DNA of 29,264 nt from Roseomonas xinghualingensis (GTDB lineage: Bacteria > Pseudomonadota > Alphaproteobacteria > Acetobacterales > Acetobacteraceae). Location of the stretch: NCBI RefSeq assembly GCF_025791835.1, contig NZ_JAOXLP010000034.1, positions 1 to 29,264 of the forward strand, in the 5' to 3' direction. Of the stretch, positions 8,405 through 15,645 are shown piece by piece (position 1 is the stretch's first letter; every line of letters starts with the position of its first letter). Made by a program: the position numbers and the translations under genes. Below the pieces are notes generated by a model, which saw only the letters and a list, made by a program, of their open reading frames with translations, did no database searches and was not told the origin of the DNA.

Positions 8405-9199
8405 TCAGCGCCCGACATAGACGGGCTTGCGCTTCTCGACGAAGGCGCGGAATCCCTCGCGCCGATCCTCGCTGTCCGTCAGCATGCCGGCGGCATAGCG
8501 TTCGAACTCGAAGCCAGCATCGATGCCGCCCTGCATTCCCGCATTGACCGCGCGCTTGGCGAAAGCCACCGCTAGGGGTGGCATCTCCGCGATCTTTCGT
8601 GCGGTCTCCATCGCGGCCTCCAGCACGGAGCCCTCGACCACCTTGCTCACCAGCCCAATCGCCAGCGCTTTCTGCGCTGTCATGTGCTCGGCGGTGAACA
8701 TCAACTCCTTGGCCATGCTCGCGCCCACAACGCGCGGCAGGGTCTGCGTGCCGCCCGCGCCAGGGATGGCGCCCAGCCGCACCTCGGGCAGGCCCAGCTT
8801 CGCGTGGGCGGCCGCGTAGCGGATGTCCGCGGTCAGCGCCAACTCCATCCCGCCGCCCAGCGCCACGCCGTTGATCGCGGCGATCAGGGGACGCTCGAAC
8901 TCCTGCATGCCGCGGATCAGCTGGTGCGTAGCCTTCTGTGTCATAAAGTATTCCGGCCCGGTACGACGCAGATCCGCCCGTTCCTTGATGTCGGCGCCCG
9001 CGCAGAATGCCCTTTCCCCGGCGCCGGTCAGGATGACGCAGCGTAGTCCCACATCCTCCTTCGCGAGCCGGAAGAAGGCCGTCGCCAGATCCTCTTTCAT
9101 CGTGCCGCCGATGGAGTTCATTCGATCCGGCCGGTTCAGCGTGACGACCGCCACGCCATCACCCGACTCATAGATCAGCGTTCCAAGTTCCTCGCGCAT
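8405..9199 (-). CDS. Enoyl-CoA hydratase/isomerase (crotonase family)
   Basis: A 264-residue crotonase-fold protein, starting MREELGTLIYESGDGVAVVT. The CoA/oxyanion segment AFCAGADIKE is at about 65-73, and both hydratase glutamates are present: E119 in GVALGGGMELAL and E139 in GLPEVRLGAIPGAGGTQ. A true enoyl-CoA hydratase reaction is therefore possible. I chose the ATG at 9199 because AGGGA lies six bases upstream. The ATG at 9205 touches that ribosome site, and longer readings run into the thiolase gene in another frame without family similarity. It lies 11 bases after the thiolase-like gene. Confidence 0.9.
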   Translation of the reverse strand: MREELGTLIYESGDGVAVVTLNRPDRMNSIGGTMKEDLATAFFRLAKEDVGLRCVILTGAGERAFCAGADIKERADLRRTGPEYFMTQKATHQLIRGMQEFERPLIAAINGVALGGGMELALTADIRYAAAHAKLGLPEVRLGAIPGAGGTQTLPRVVGASMAKELMFTAEHMTAQKALAIGLVSKVVEGSVLEAAMETARKIAEMPPLAVAFAKRAVNAGMQGGIDAGFEFERYAAGMLTDSEDRREGFRAFVEKRKPVYVGR

Positions 9200-9210
9200 C
9201 GGCATTCCCT

Positions 9211-10359
9211 TCAGTCCCGCTGCAGCACGTGGCCGACCGCCACCGAGCCCAGCCCGATCATATGCGCCAGGGCCGTGCGCGCGCCCGGATGCTGCCGTCC
9301 CTCGGCCTCGCCGCGGAGCTGCCGCACGATCTCGGCAACCTGCCCCGCGCCCGTGGGGCCGATTGGATGTCCCATGCCGAGCAGCCCGCCCGAGGGGTTC
9401 ACCGCGCAACCGCCACCCCCGATGTCCCACTTCCCTTCGCGGACCTGCTGCGCGCCCTCGCCCAGCGGGCAGAGGCCGAGTGCCTCTGCATAGACGATCT
9501 CCTCGATGGTGAAGGCGTCGTGCAGCTCGATGATGTCGAGGTCTCGCATCTCAACGCCCGCCGCATCGAGTGCCGCGGTACCGGATCGCTGCACCATTTC
9601 CACCAGGCTCCACCCCTCATCTGCCACCGCATGCTCGGAGGATGAGACGGAGGACAGCACACGGATCGCTCGCCCGCGGTCCAGCCCGTGCTTCCGGATG
9701 GCGTCCTCGCTCGCGACGATCACCGCCGCAGCACCCTCGCCGCGTGGGGTGCATTGCAGGGAGGTGAGGTCACCCGCCACCTTGTTGGAGTTCAGCACCT
9801 GTTCCAGCGTGCGCGGTTTGCGGAACTGGGCATAGGGGTTGCGCGCAGCGTTGCCGTGGTTCTTCACGGCCACCCGCGCCATGTCCTCCGGCGTCAGCCC
9901 ATATCTATCCCGCCAGGCGCGCGCCATCAGCGCGAATTTTACAGCAGGGATCTCGGCTGCCGGCGTCAGCCGGGGGATGCCATCCTTGTGCGCGGCGCGC
10001 TGCGCTGAGCCGAACTTGTCCACGCCCAGCGCCAGCGCGATTTCGTGCTGGCCGCTGGCCACCATCATGCAGGCCATGCGGAAGGCACTGGAGCCGGAGG
10101 CGGAGGCATTCTCCACCTGCATCACCTCCAGCCCCGTCGAGCCGATATGGCGCAGCATCACGCGCCCGGCCGCCATGCCGATGGCCCCCGTGCCAATGGC
10201 CGCCATGGTCACGTCGGGCCATTGCAGGCCGGCATCGGCCAGCGCCTGACGCAGGGCCGTCAGCCCAAGCGTCACATAGGGCGTGTCCGTCGGGAACTGA
10301 TAGGAATGCATCCCTATTCCCACGACGCGCACCGGGCGCATCGAAGCCAGCCCGCTCAT
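9211..10359 (-). CDS. Thiolase-fold (SCP2/Ltp2-type) protein lacking the nucleophilic Cys
   Basis: A 382-residue thiolase-superfamily protein of the lipid-transfer/SCP2-thiolase branch. The fold is clear: VENASASGSSAF (82-93), the HDAF motif in IELHDAFTIEE, and NPSGGLLGMGHPIGPTGAGQ near the C-terminus. The residue that in thiolases is the acyl-accepting Cys (usually xxACASGS) is Ser86, encoded TCC. The second cysteine position near the end (GLGSVAVGHVL) is also not Cys. The two active-site histidine motifs are kept. It is coupled to a DUF35 gene by an ATGA overlap, as in the aldolase-type Ltp2 systems that cleave steroid side chains. I infer either retro-aldol cleavage of a 3-hydroxyacyl-CoA or another cysteine-independent reaction. 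Classic thiolysis looks unlikely. Confidence 0.88.
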   Translation of the reverse strand: MSGLASMRPVRVVGIGMHSYQFPTDTPYVTLGLTALRQALADAGLQWPDVTMAAIGTGAIGMAAGRVMLRHIGSTGLEVMQVENASASGSSAFRMACMMVASGQHEIALALGVDKFGSAQRAAHKDGIPRLTPAAEIPAVKFALMARAWRDRYGLTPEDMARVAVKNHGNAARNPYAQFRKPRTLEQVLNSNKVAGDLTSLQCTPRGEGAAAVIVASEDAIRKHGLDRGRAIRVLSSVSSSEHAVADEGWSLVEMVQRSGTAALDAAGVEMRDLDIIELHDAFTIEEIVYAEALGLCPLGEGAQQVREGKWDIGGGGCAVNPSGGLLGMGHPIGPTGAGQVAEIVRQLRGEAEGRQHPGARTALAHMIGLGSVAVGHVLQRD

Positions 10360-10760
10360 GCCGCGCCCTCCGTTACCCGAAAGCGGCAGCCCAGCACCGC
10401 GCCGCCCTCGCGCTCCTCCGGCACCAGAACCGCCTGCACCTTCGTCCCCGGCGCCGGTTCCTCCGTGCCCTCGATGATGCCGTCCAGCACGATCCCCTCT
10501 TCCAGCCGCAGCCGCGCTACCAGCAGCGGGACCTGCATTCCCGGCGAAAGCGGCTGATGGACGGTCACGCAGGTGAGCACCTCGGCGCGCCCGCTCAGCT
10601 CGGCCTGTTCGGCCGCCTCGGTGGGCGTGCCGGTAGCGCCGATGCCATAGGGCGTGCGCGGGAAGGCGAGGTCACCAGTTGCGGGATCGCGCAGCGCCAG
10701 GAGCACGGCATCCTCGCCGGTGCCGGATCGCGCGTAGAGGGTTGGTTCGCGAAGCTCCAA
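10356..10760 (-). CDS. DUF35/OB-fold acyl-CoA-binding partner protein, TTG start
   Basis: A 134-residue protein starting at a TTG (10760) with GGAG eight bases upstream; that GGAG lies in the last codons of the preceding Bug gene. The sequence fits the OB-fold part of DUF35: GRAEVLTCVTVHQPLSP, PLLVARLRLEEGIVLDGIIE, PGTKVQAVLVPEE and GCRFRV. DUF35 proteins normally carry an N-terminal rubredoxin-like zinc ribbon with two CxxC pairs. Here the matching stretch (LLALRDPATGDLAFPRTPYG) has no cysteine, so the metal site is lost or was never present. It overlaps the thiolase-like gene by ATGA. DUF35 proteins are usual obligate partners of thiolase-fold aldolases and ketothiolases, so the two probably form one complex. 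Confidence 0.8.
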   Translation of the reverse strand: MELREPTLYARSGTGEDAVLLALRDPATGDLAFPRTPYGIGATGTPTEAAEQAELSGRAEVLTCVTVHQPLSPGMQVPLLVARLRLEEGIVLDGIIEGTEEPAPGTKVQAVLVPEEREGGAVLGCRFRVTEGAA

Positions 10761-10765
10761 GTCAC

Positions 10766-11737
10766 CTACTCCAGTCGAATGCCGGCACGGCGGATCACGT
10801 CGGCGGCTCGCTGTCGCTCCGACGCCAGATGGGAGGCGAAGTCCTGCGGCCCGGCCCAGTAGGACTGGCTGCCGAGATCCTTCAGCCGCGCCGAGAATAC
10901 GGGCCCGCGCACAGCGTCCCGCAGCGCGTCCGAAAGCCGCGCGAGCACCGGCCCAGGCAGACCCGCCGGCCCGACCAGGCCGAGCCAGGTGGTAACGACC
11001 ACCTCGGGCACCACATCCTTCAGCAGCGGCAGGTCCGGGAAATCCGCGAAGGGTTCGCTGCCTGTCTGGGCCAGCGCCCGCAGCACGCCGTTCCGCACAT
11101 GGGTCGTGGTGGTCGAGACGCTGTCGATCATGAAATCGACCTTGCCCGCGATCAGGTCCGTCACCGCCGGGCCGCTGCCGCGATACGGCACATGGGTGAT
11201 GTCCAGGCCGCCATAGGCCTTCAGCATCTCCCCCGCGATATGCATGGAACTGCCCACGCCTGCCGAGGCGTAGTTCATCTTCCCCGCCTGCGCCCGCGCG
11301 CCCTCCACCAGCGATCGCGCATCGCGGTGGGGCGAGGAAGCCGGCACAACCAGCAGCAGCGGGCTGCTCGTCGTCTGCCCGATTGCCGTGATGTCGCGCG
11401 CCGCGTCGAAGGCGAATTTTGGGTCCAGAACCGGGTTTGCAACGAGCTGCCCGGGACTGGCCAGCATCAGCGTGTAGCCATCGGGATCGGCTCGGACGAG
11501 CAGATCCGTGGCCACGTTGCCACCGCCGCCCGAGCGGTTCTCGACCACGATGGACTGTCCCAGCGCCTCTGATAGCAGGGGCTGCAGCAGCCGCGCCGCA
11601 ATGTCGGTGGCGCCGCCCGGCGCGAAACCAACCAGCAGCTTGATCGGGCGAGTGGGCCAGGTCTGGCTCCGCGCCAGTCGCGGCGCGAACGGCGCCAGCG
11701 CGGCCGCCGCCAGCAGGGAACGCCGGGAAGAGCTCAT
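10766..11737 (-). CDS. Bug/TctC-family periplasmic solute-binding protein (second in operon)
   Basis: A 323-residue tripartite-tricarboxylate-type (Bug) receptor. The N-terminus MSSSRRSLLAAAALAPFAPR is a Tat-like signal with twin Arg at 5-6 and cleavage after about residue 24. Family signatures: PIKLLVGFAPGGATDIAARL, VVENRSGGGGNVAT, DGYTLMLASPGQ, the ligand-loop region ITHVPYRGSGPAVTDLI and GKVDFMIDSV. It overlaps the preceding Bug gene by ATGA and abuts the DUF35 gene. Its closest relative in the window is the plus-strand Bug protein at 13620-14615, with which it shares long near-identical blocks. Bug proteins bind carboxylates, but the ligand cannot be read from sequence. Confidence 0.92.
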   Translation of the reverse strand: MSSSRRSLLAAAALAPFAPRLARSQTWPTRPIKLLVGFAPGGATDIAARLLQPLLSEALGQSIVVENRSGGGGNVATDLLVRADPDGYTLMLASPGQLVANPVLDPKFAFDAARDITAIGQTTSSPLLLVVPASSPHRDARSLVEGARAQAGKMNYASAGVGSSMHIAGEMLKAYGGLDITHVPYRGSGPAVTDLIAGKVDFMIDSVSTTTTHVRNGVLRALAQTGSEPFADFPDLPLLKDVVPEVVVTTWLGLVGPAGLPGPVLARLSDALRDAVRGPVFSARLKDLGSQSYWAGPQDFASHLASERQRAADVIRRAGIRLE

Positions 11738-12711
11738 TGCGGTCGCACCCCCGCGATCTCCACGCCCCGCGCGGCCCGTGCACGCTCCTCGGCGTAGAAC
11801 CGCTCGAACTCCTCTGGCCCGATATAGGCTGGCCCGTTGCCCACGCTGCGAAGCCGCGCCCCGACCTCCGGGTCTTCCAGTGTTGCGCGGGTGGCGGCAT
11901 CCAGCCGGCGCAGCAGGTGCTCCGGCAGCCCGGCCGGCGCGGCGATCGCCGTCCAGCTCTGCACCACCACGTCGGGATAGCGGTCCGAGAGCCGGGGCAG
12001 ATCAGGCTGGGCGATATCGGGCAGCGACCCGCCATTGGCGATCACGTGCACCTTGCCGGATTGCAGGTGCGGCAGCAGTGGCCCGCGGCTGTCGAAGACG
12101 AAGTCCACCTCGCCCGCCACCAGGGCGTTGATGGCGGCCGCGCTACCGCGGTAGGGCACATGGACCGCGCGCGCACCGATCGCGTTCAGGAAAAGCTCCG
12201 ACCCTACATGCATGGCGAAGCCGATGCCGGGCGAGCCGTAATTGGCGGCATCGCCCTTGCGCTTCAGATGCGCGATCAGCCCGTCCACATCCGTCACCCC
12301 GATCGCGCTCGGCACCGCCAGCAGGAAGCCGCCCGCGGTGATGCGGGAAACCAGCCTGATGTCCCTCACGGGATCGAAGGGCATGTCGCGGTAGATATAT
12401 GGGTTCAGCGTCATGATCCCGCCGGAGATGACCATGATGGTCTGCCCGTCCGGCGCCGCGCGGGCCAGGAACTCGGCCGCGATGTTGCCACCCGCGCCAG
12501 GCCTGTTGTCCACGACCACGGGCTGCCCAAGCCGCTGTGCCAGGCCGGGCTGCACGATGCGGGCGATCAGGTCGGTGATGCTGCCTGGAGAGGAACCGCA
12601 GACGGCCCGGATGGGCTGCGCTGGCTCGGCCTGGGCCGAGGCGCTCCTGGCACGGAACAGCAGCGGCGTGCCAGCGAGGGACGCCAGGGCCGCTCGGCGC
12701 GGGATGGGCAT
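11734..12711 (-). CDS. Bug/TctC-family periplasmic solute-binding protein (first in operon)
   Basis: A 325-residue Bug receptor and first gene of the nine-gene minus-strand operon. The signal peptide has twin Arg (MPIPRRAALASLAG) and a likely cleavage after ARSASAQA. Signatures: PIRAVCGSSPGSITDLIARI, VVVDNRPGAGGNIAAEFLAR, ARAVHVPYRGSAAAINALV and GEVDFVFDSRG. The usual FAPGG(A/P)TD ligand loop appears here as SSPGSITD, so the binding pocket may differ from that of its neighbour. A divergent TetR gene lies upstream, and the intergenic DNA carries a TTGACT-TACCAT promoter with a palindrome. A ribosome site GGAGGAAGG precedes the ATG. Confidence 0.92.
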   Translation of the reverse strand: MPIPRRAALASLAGTPLLFRARSASAQAEPAQPIRAVCGSSPGSITDLIARIVQPGLAQRLGQPVVVDNRPGAGGNIAAEFLARAAPDGQTIMVISGGIMTLNPYIYRDMPFDPVRDIRLVSRITAGGFLLAVPSAIGVTDVDGLIAHLKRKGDAANYGSPGIGFAMHVGSELFLNAIGARAVHVPYRGSAAAINALVAGEVDFVFDSRGPLLPHLQSGKVHVIANGGSLPDIAQPDLPRLSDRYPDVVVQSWTAIAAPAGLPEHLLRRLDAATRATLEDPEVGARLRSVGNGPAYIGPEEFERFYAEERARAARGVEIAGVRPQ

Positions 12712-12772
12712 GGACCTTCCTCCGTCAGTCCGCCGCGTTGGCCGCAGCTGGAGCCCAAGTTGTCTTGGGTGA

Positions 12773-12805
12773 CCTCATGGTATGCTAAGTGACTTTCAAG
12801 TCAAC
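12773..12805 (-). promoter_or_regulatory. Promoter and operator of the nine-gene operon
   Basis: On the minus strand TTGACT, a 16-base spacer and TACCAT form a sigma70-like promoter (about 12805 down to 12778). Overlapping the -35 is a perfect palindrome TGACTT-TC-AAGTCA at 12790-12803. The same arrangement recurs upstream of the acyl-CoA dehydrogenase and, less exactly, after tetR. For the divergent tetR, TATGCT at 12781-12786 could be a -10 element, which would place the palindrome over the tetR start of transcription. TetR-type autoregulation is the simple reading. Confidence 0.6.
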
Positions 12806-12880
12806 TGACATGAATGGCACCTCGCGCCGGCTTGCGCTCGTCGCCAGGGGCAGTCAGATGGCGGAAAGCGGGAAGGCGAG

Positions 12881-13537
12881 ATGAACCGGACGACAGTAGC
12901 CGTGAAGAAGCCAGCGCGCTGGGCGGATGCCGTTCCGGCCCGCGAGGCGCAGTTCGAAACGAAGCGGCGTGCCCTGGTGCGCGAGGCCGCCCGTGCCTTC
13001 GGCCGGCGCGGCTTCCACAACACCTCCCTCGAAGAGATCGCGGAGGCGCTGGGCGTCACCAAGCCGGCGCTGTACCGCTATGTCCGCACGAAGCACGAGA
13101 TTCTGCATGAAGCGAAGTCCATCGCCTTCGATTCCGGCGCAAAGGCTCGGGAGATGGCTTTCGCCGCCAGCGAAGACCCGATCGAGCGGCTCCGCCTCTA
13201 CATCATCCACTATATCGACCTGGTCACGAGCGAGCTCGGATCCTACGCCGTGCTGGCCGAGCCTGTGACTTCGCTTCCGCCGGAGTATGCCGATCCCATC
13301 CGCGCCCGCATGCGCGAGGCCGACCGTGCCCTGCGAGACATGGTGCAGTCCGCCATGGATGCGGGCTTCATCCCTGCGGGGGATCCCAAGCTGTCGGTCG
13401 CGTTCTTCATGGGCGCGATCAATCACATCGCCCGCTGGTACACGCCCGACGGGCCGCTGACGGGCCGCGAGATCGGGGAGATCTTTGCCGGCTTCGTCCT
13501 GAACGGGCTGCGCGGCCCTGGCCCGCAACCAACTTGA
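12881..13537 (+). CDS. TetR-family transcriptional regulator
   Basis: A 218-residue cytoplasmic DNA-binding protein. The N-terminal TetR helix-turn-helix is complete: REAARAFGRRGFHNTSLEEI, AEALGVTKPALYRYVRTKHE (about residues 34-73). The C-terminal ligand domain (LRLYIIHYIDLVTSELGSYA... MGAINHIARWY) resembles regulators of fatty-acid or acyl-CoA metabolism. About 20 extra basic residues precede the HTH. It is divergent from the nine-gene operon, and its stop codon (13535-13537) lies inside an operator-like sequence for the next gene. An acyl-CoA intermediate of the pathway is the natural candidate inducer, by analogy only. Confidence 0.9.
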   Translation: MNRTTVAVKKPARWADAVPAREAQFETKRRALVREAARAFGRRGFHNTSLEEIAEALGVTKPALYRYVRTKHEILHEAKSIAFDSGAKAREMAFAASEDPIERLRLYIIHYIDLVTSELGSYAVLAEPVTSLPPEYADPIRARMREADRALRDMVQSAMDAGFIPAGDPKLSVAFFMGAINHIARWYTPDGPLTGREIGEIFAGFVLNGLRGPGPQPT

Positions 13538-13562
13538 CTCTGAAGTAACTTCAAGAACCAAT
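13534..13562 (+). promoter_or_regulatory. Operator/promoter between tetR and the third Bug gene
   Basis: TTGACT (13534-13539) overlaps the tetR stop codon. ACCAAT lies 17 bases further on, at 13557-13562. TGACTCTGAAGTAA at 13535-13548 matches the palindrome of the nine-gene operon at 11 of 14 positions. TGAAGT-A-ACTTCA (13541-13553) is itself a perfect inverted repeat. It probably allows the Bug gene its own transcript under the same regulator. Confidence 0.5.
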
Positions 13563-13619
13563 GGGTCACCGCTCAACGCGGACGGCGGCGCCTTGTGCCC
13601 GCCGGAAGGAGAACCCGTC

Positions 13620-14615
13620 ATGCGTTGGACCCGCCGGGGCGTGCTTGCCCTGGGTGCGGCGGCCCCCCTGGCCGCATTCTCCCCACCTTTATCCGCTCGG
13701 CCTGAAGCGCCAGCCGGCTATCCCGCCAAGCCCATCAGGCTGCTGATCGGCTTCGCTCCCGGTGGAGCGACCGATATCGCCGCACGCCTGGCGGCGCCCA
13801 TCATGTCGGAACTGCTCGGCCAGCAGGTTGTGCTCGAGAACCGCTCCGGCGCCGGCGGGAACGTGGCCACCGAACTCACGGCACGTGCCCCCGCCGATGG
13901 CTATACGCTGCTGATGCTGACGCCGGGACAGATCGTCACCAACCCGCTGATGATGCGCGTGCCCTATGACCCGGAACGCGACATCAGCATCATCGCCCGC
14001 ATGACGGCCGGCCAACTCGTCATGGTCGTGCCCAAGGATTCCCCGTTCCGGGACGTGCGCCAGCTGATCGACACGGCGCGGGCCCGCTCCCGCAGCAATC
14101 CGCTCTCCTACGGCACGCCCGGCCCCGGCACCTCGCAGCACATCGTCATGGAGATGCTGAAGAAGGAGGGCGGCTTCGAGGCGACGCATGTTCCCTATCG
14201 CGGCAGCGGCCCGGCCGTGACCGACCTCATCGGTGGCAAAATCGACTTCATGATCGACAGCGTCAGCCCCACCCTGCCGCATGTGCGCGGCGGCTCACTC
14301 CGTGCCATCGCGGTGAGCGGTTCCGAGCCCCATCCCGATTTCCCAGGTGCCGTCACGCTGAACAGTGTGGTGCCAGGCGTGATCATGACCACCTGGGTCG
14401 GCCTGGGCGGCCCGCCCGACCTGCCTCCGGCCATGGTGGCCTATCTGACAGACGTGATGCGCCGGACCGTGAACCATCCAGGCTTCGCAGAGCGCATCAG
14501 GGGGCTCGGTGGCCAGTCCGCTTGGCTGAGTCCCGCCGACTTCACCGCCGCGCTTGCGGCGGAGCGGAAGAGCATTGGCGAGGTCATTCGCAGTGCCGGC
14601 ATCCGGATGGAATAG
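13620..14615 (+). CDS. Bug/TctC-family periplasmic solute-binding protein
   Basis: A 331-residue Bug receptor. I start at the ATG at 13620 because GGAAGGAG lies eight bases upstream and this gives MRWTRRGVLALGAAAPLAAF, a Tat-type signal. A GTG 27 bases earlier would only add residues ahead of the signal. Signatures: PIRLLIGFAPGGATDIAARL, VVLENRSGAGGNVATEL, DGYTLLMLTPGQIVTNPL, ATHVPYRGSGPAVTDLI and GKIDFMIDSVSPTLPHV. It is clearly paralogous to the Bug protein at 10766-11737, and both likely bind similar ligands. The gene follows tetR on the same strand and ends facing a convergent Bug pair, with a hairpin between. Confidence 0.92.
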   Translation: MRWTRRGVLALGAAAPLAAFSPPLSARPEAPAGYPAKPIRLLIGFAPGGATDIAARLAAPIMSELLGQQVVLENRSGAGGNVATELTARAPADGYTLLMLTPGQIVTNPLMMRVPYDPERDISIIARMTAGQLVMVVPKDSPFRDVRQLIDTARARSRSNPLSYGTPGPGTSQHIVMEMLKKEGGFEATHVPYRGSGPAVTDLIGGKIDFMIDSVSPTLPHVRGGSLRAIAVSGSEPHPDFPGAVTLNSVVPGVIMTTWVGLGGPPDLPPAMVAYLTDVMRRTVNHPGFAERIRGLGGQSAWLSPADFTAALAAERKSIGEVIRSAGIRME

Positions 14616-14625
14616 GCGAGGGGTC

Positions 14626-14650
14626 GGGCGATCTCCCCCGGAGAACGCCC
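14626..14650. terminator. Hairpin between convergent Bug genes
   Basis: GGGCG-A-TCTCC, loop CCC, GGAGA-A-CGCCC: two five-base stems separated by one A-A mismatch, 11 bases past the plus-strand stop and just before the minus-strand stop. There is no T tract, so it is a candidate bidirectional terminator or 3' stabiliser, not a canonical one. Confidence 0.45.
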
Positions 14651-14659
14651 GGCCGCTTC

Positions 14660-15634
14660 TCAGATCGGCTGCGCGCCGGAGCGCCGGACGATCTCGCCCC
14701 AACGGATCATCTCTGCTTCGACAAAGCGGCCGAAGGCCGCACCGCTCAGCTCGTCCATCGGGCGGCTGCCGTTGCCTTCGCCATAGGCGCGCATCTCGGG
14801 GTCGCGGATCACCGCGCCTGCTGCTTCCGTCAGGCGGGCTACGATCTCGGGTGGCGCGCCGGCCGGCATGAACAGTCCGGACCAGGTCGAGGAAATGGCG
14901 TCCGGAAGCCCGGCCTCACCCATTGTCGGCAGGTCACGCAGTGCTGGGATCCGCTGGCGGGCCGTGACGGCGAGCCCCCGCATCCGCCCGTTCGCTAGAT
15001 GCTCTCGCGTGGTAGCGACATAGTCGAACATCACGTCCACATTGCCGGCCATCAGGTCCGTCAGCGCGGCGGCAGCGCCGGTATAGGAGACATGCGTCGT
15101 CTTGATCCCCGCGATCGATTCGAACAGGACGGCCGTCAGATGCGTCGAGGTGCCCACTCCGGCATGGGCGAGGTTCACACGCCCGGGATTCGCCTTCGCA
15201 TGAGCGACGAACTCCTCCACCGTGCGATAGGGGCGGGAGGGATTGGCGACCAGGACATTTGAGGATTCGAACCATCCCTGAATCGGCGTGAAGCTCCGCA
15301 CGGGGTGGTAGCCGAGCCGCCGGTACATCGCGGGCGCGCCGGATAGCGCGGCATTGGTGCCGTACAGGATCGTGTAGCCATCCGGTGCTGCGCGCGCCGC
15401 GTATTCCGTCCCCAGCGTGCCGCCGGCACCCGGCCGGTTCTCGATAATCACGGACTGGCCGAGCTGCTGACTGAGCTTGCGCGAGGCAAGGCGCGACGTG
15501 GCATCCGTCACCCCCGCGGGGGTGAAGGGCACAATCCATGTGATGGGCCGGCTGGGATAGCTGCCCTGGGCCGCCGCGCCGCGCGTGCATAGCGCCGCGA
15601 GCGGGAGCGCAAGGCCGCGTCGGGTGATCCGCAT
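14660..15634 (-). CDS. Bug/TctC-family periplasmic solute-binding protein (tandem copy B)
   Basis: A 324-residue Bug receptor starting at the ATG at 15634 (MRITRRGLALPLAALCTRGA), with GGGAGG about five bases upstream. Signal peptide cleavage is likely near RGAAAQG. Signatures: PITWIVPFTPAGVTDATSRL, VIIENRPGAGGTLGTEYAAR, TTHVSYTGAAAALTDLM and GNVDVMFDYV. It lies 11 bases after its upstream neighbour, with which it shares the MRITRR start, the PFTPAGxTD loop, the RPYRTVEE(F/L) block and the IVRRSGAQP end. The two are tandem duplicates. Position 3 of the PYRGSG block has diverged (SYTGAA), which may indicate a change in specificity. Confidence 0.92.
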   Translation of the reverse strand: MRITRRGLALPLAALCTRGAAAQGSYPSRPITWIVPFTPAGVTDATSRLASRKLSQQLGQSVIIENRPGAGGTLGTEYAARAAPDGYTILYGTNAALSGAPAMYRRLGYHPVRSFTPIQGWFESSNVLVANPSRPYRTVEEFVAHAKANPGRVNLAHAGVGTSTHLTAVLFESIAGIKTTHVSYTGAAAALTDLMAGNVDVMFDYVATTREHLANGRMRGLAVTARQRIPALRDLPTMGEAGLPDAISSTWSGLFMPAGAPPEIVARLTEAAGAVIRDPEMRAYGEGNGSRPMDELSGAAFGRFVEAEMIRWGEIVRRSGAQPI

Positions 15635-15645
15635 GTGACCCTCCC

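Noticed and set aside
9206..9430. 75-residue N-terminal extension of the crotonase
   Set aside because: It overlaps the thiolase-like gene in another frame, has no crotonase similarity and lacks a ribosome site, whereas AGGGA precedes the ATG at 9199.
10356..12035. 559-codon minus-strand frame crossing two Bug genes and DUF35
   Set aside because: Only the last 134 codons look like protein. The rest is an out-of-frame reading of the Bug genes, which have clear signals and motifs in their own frames.
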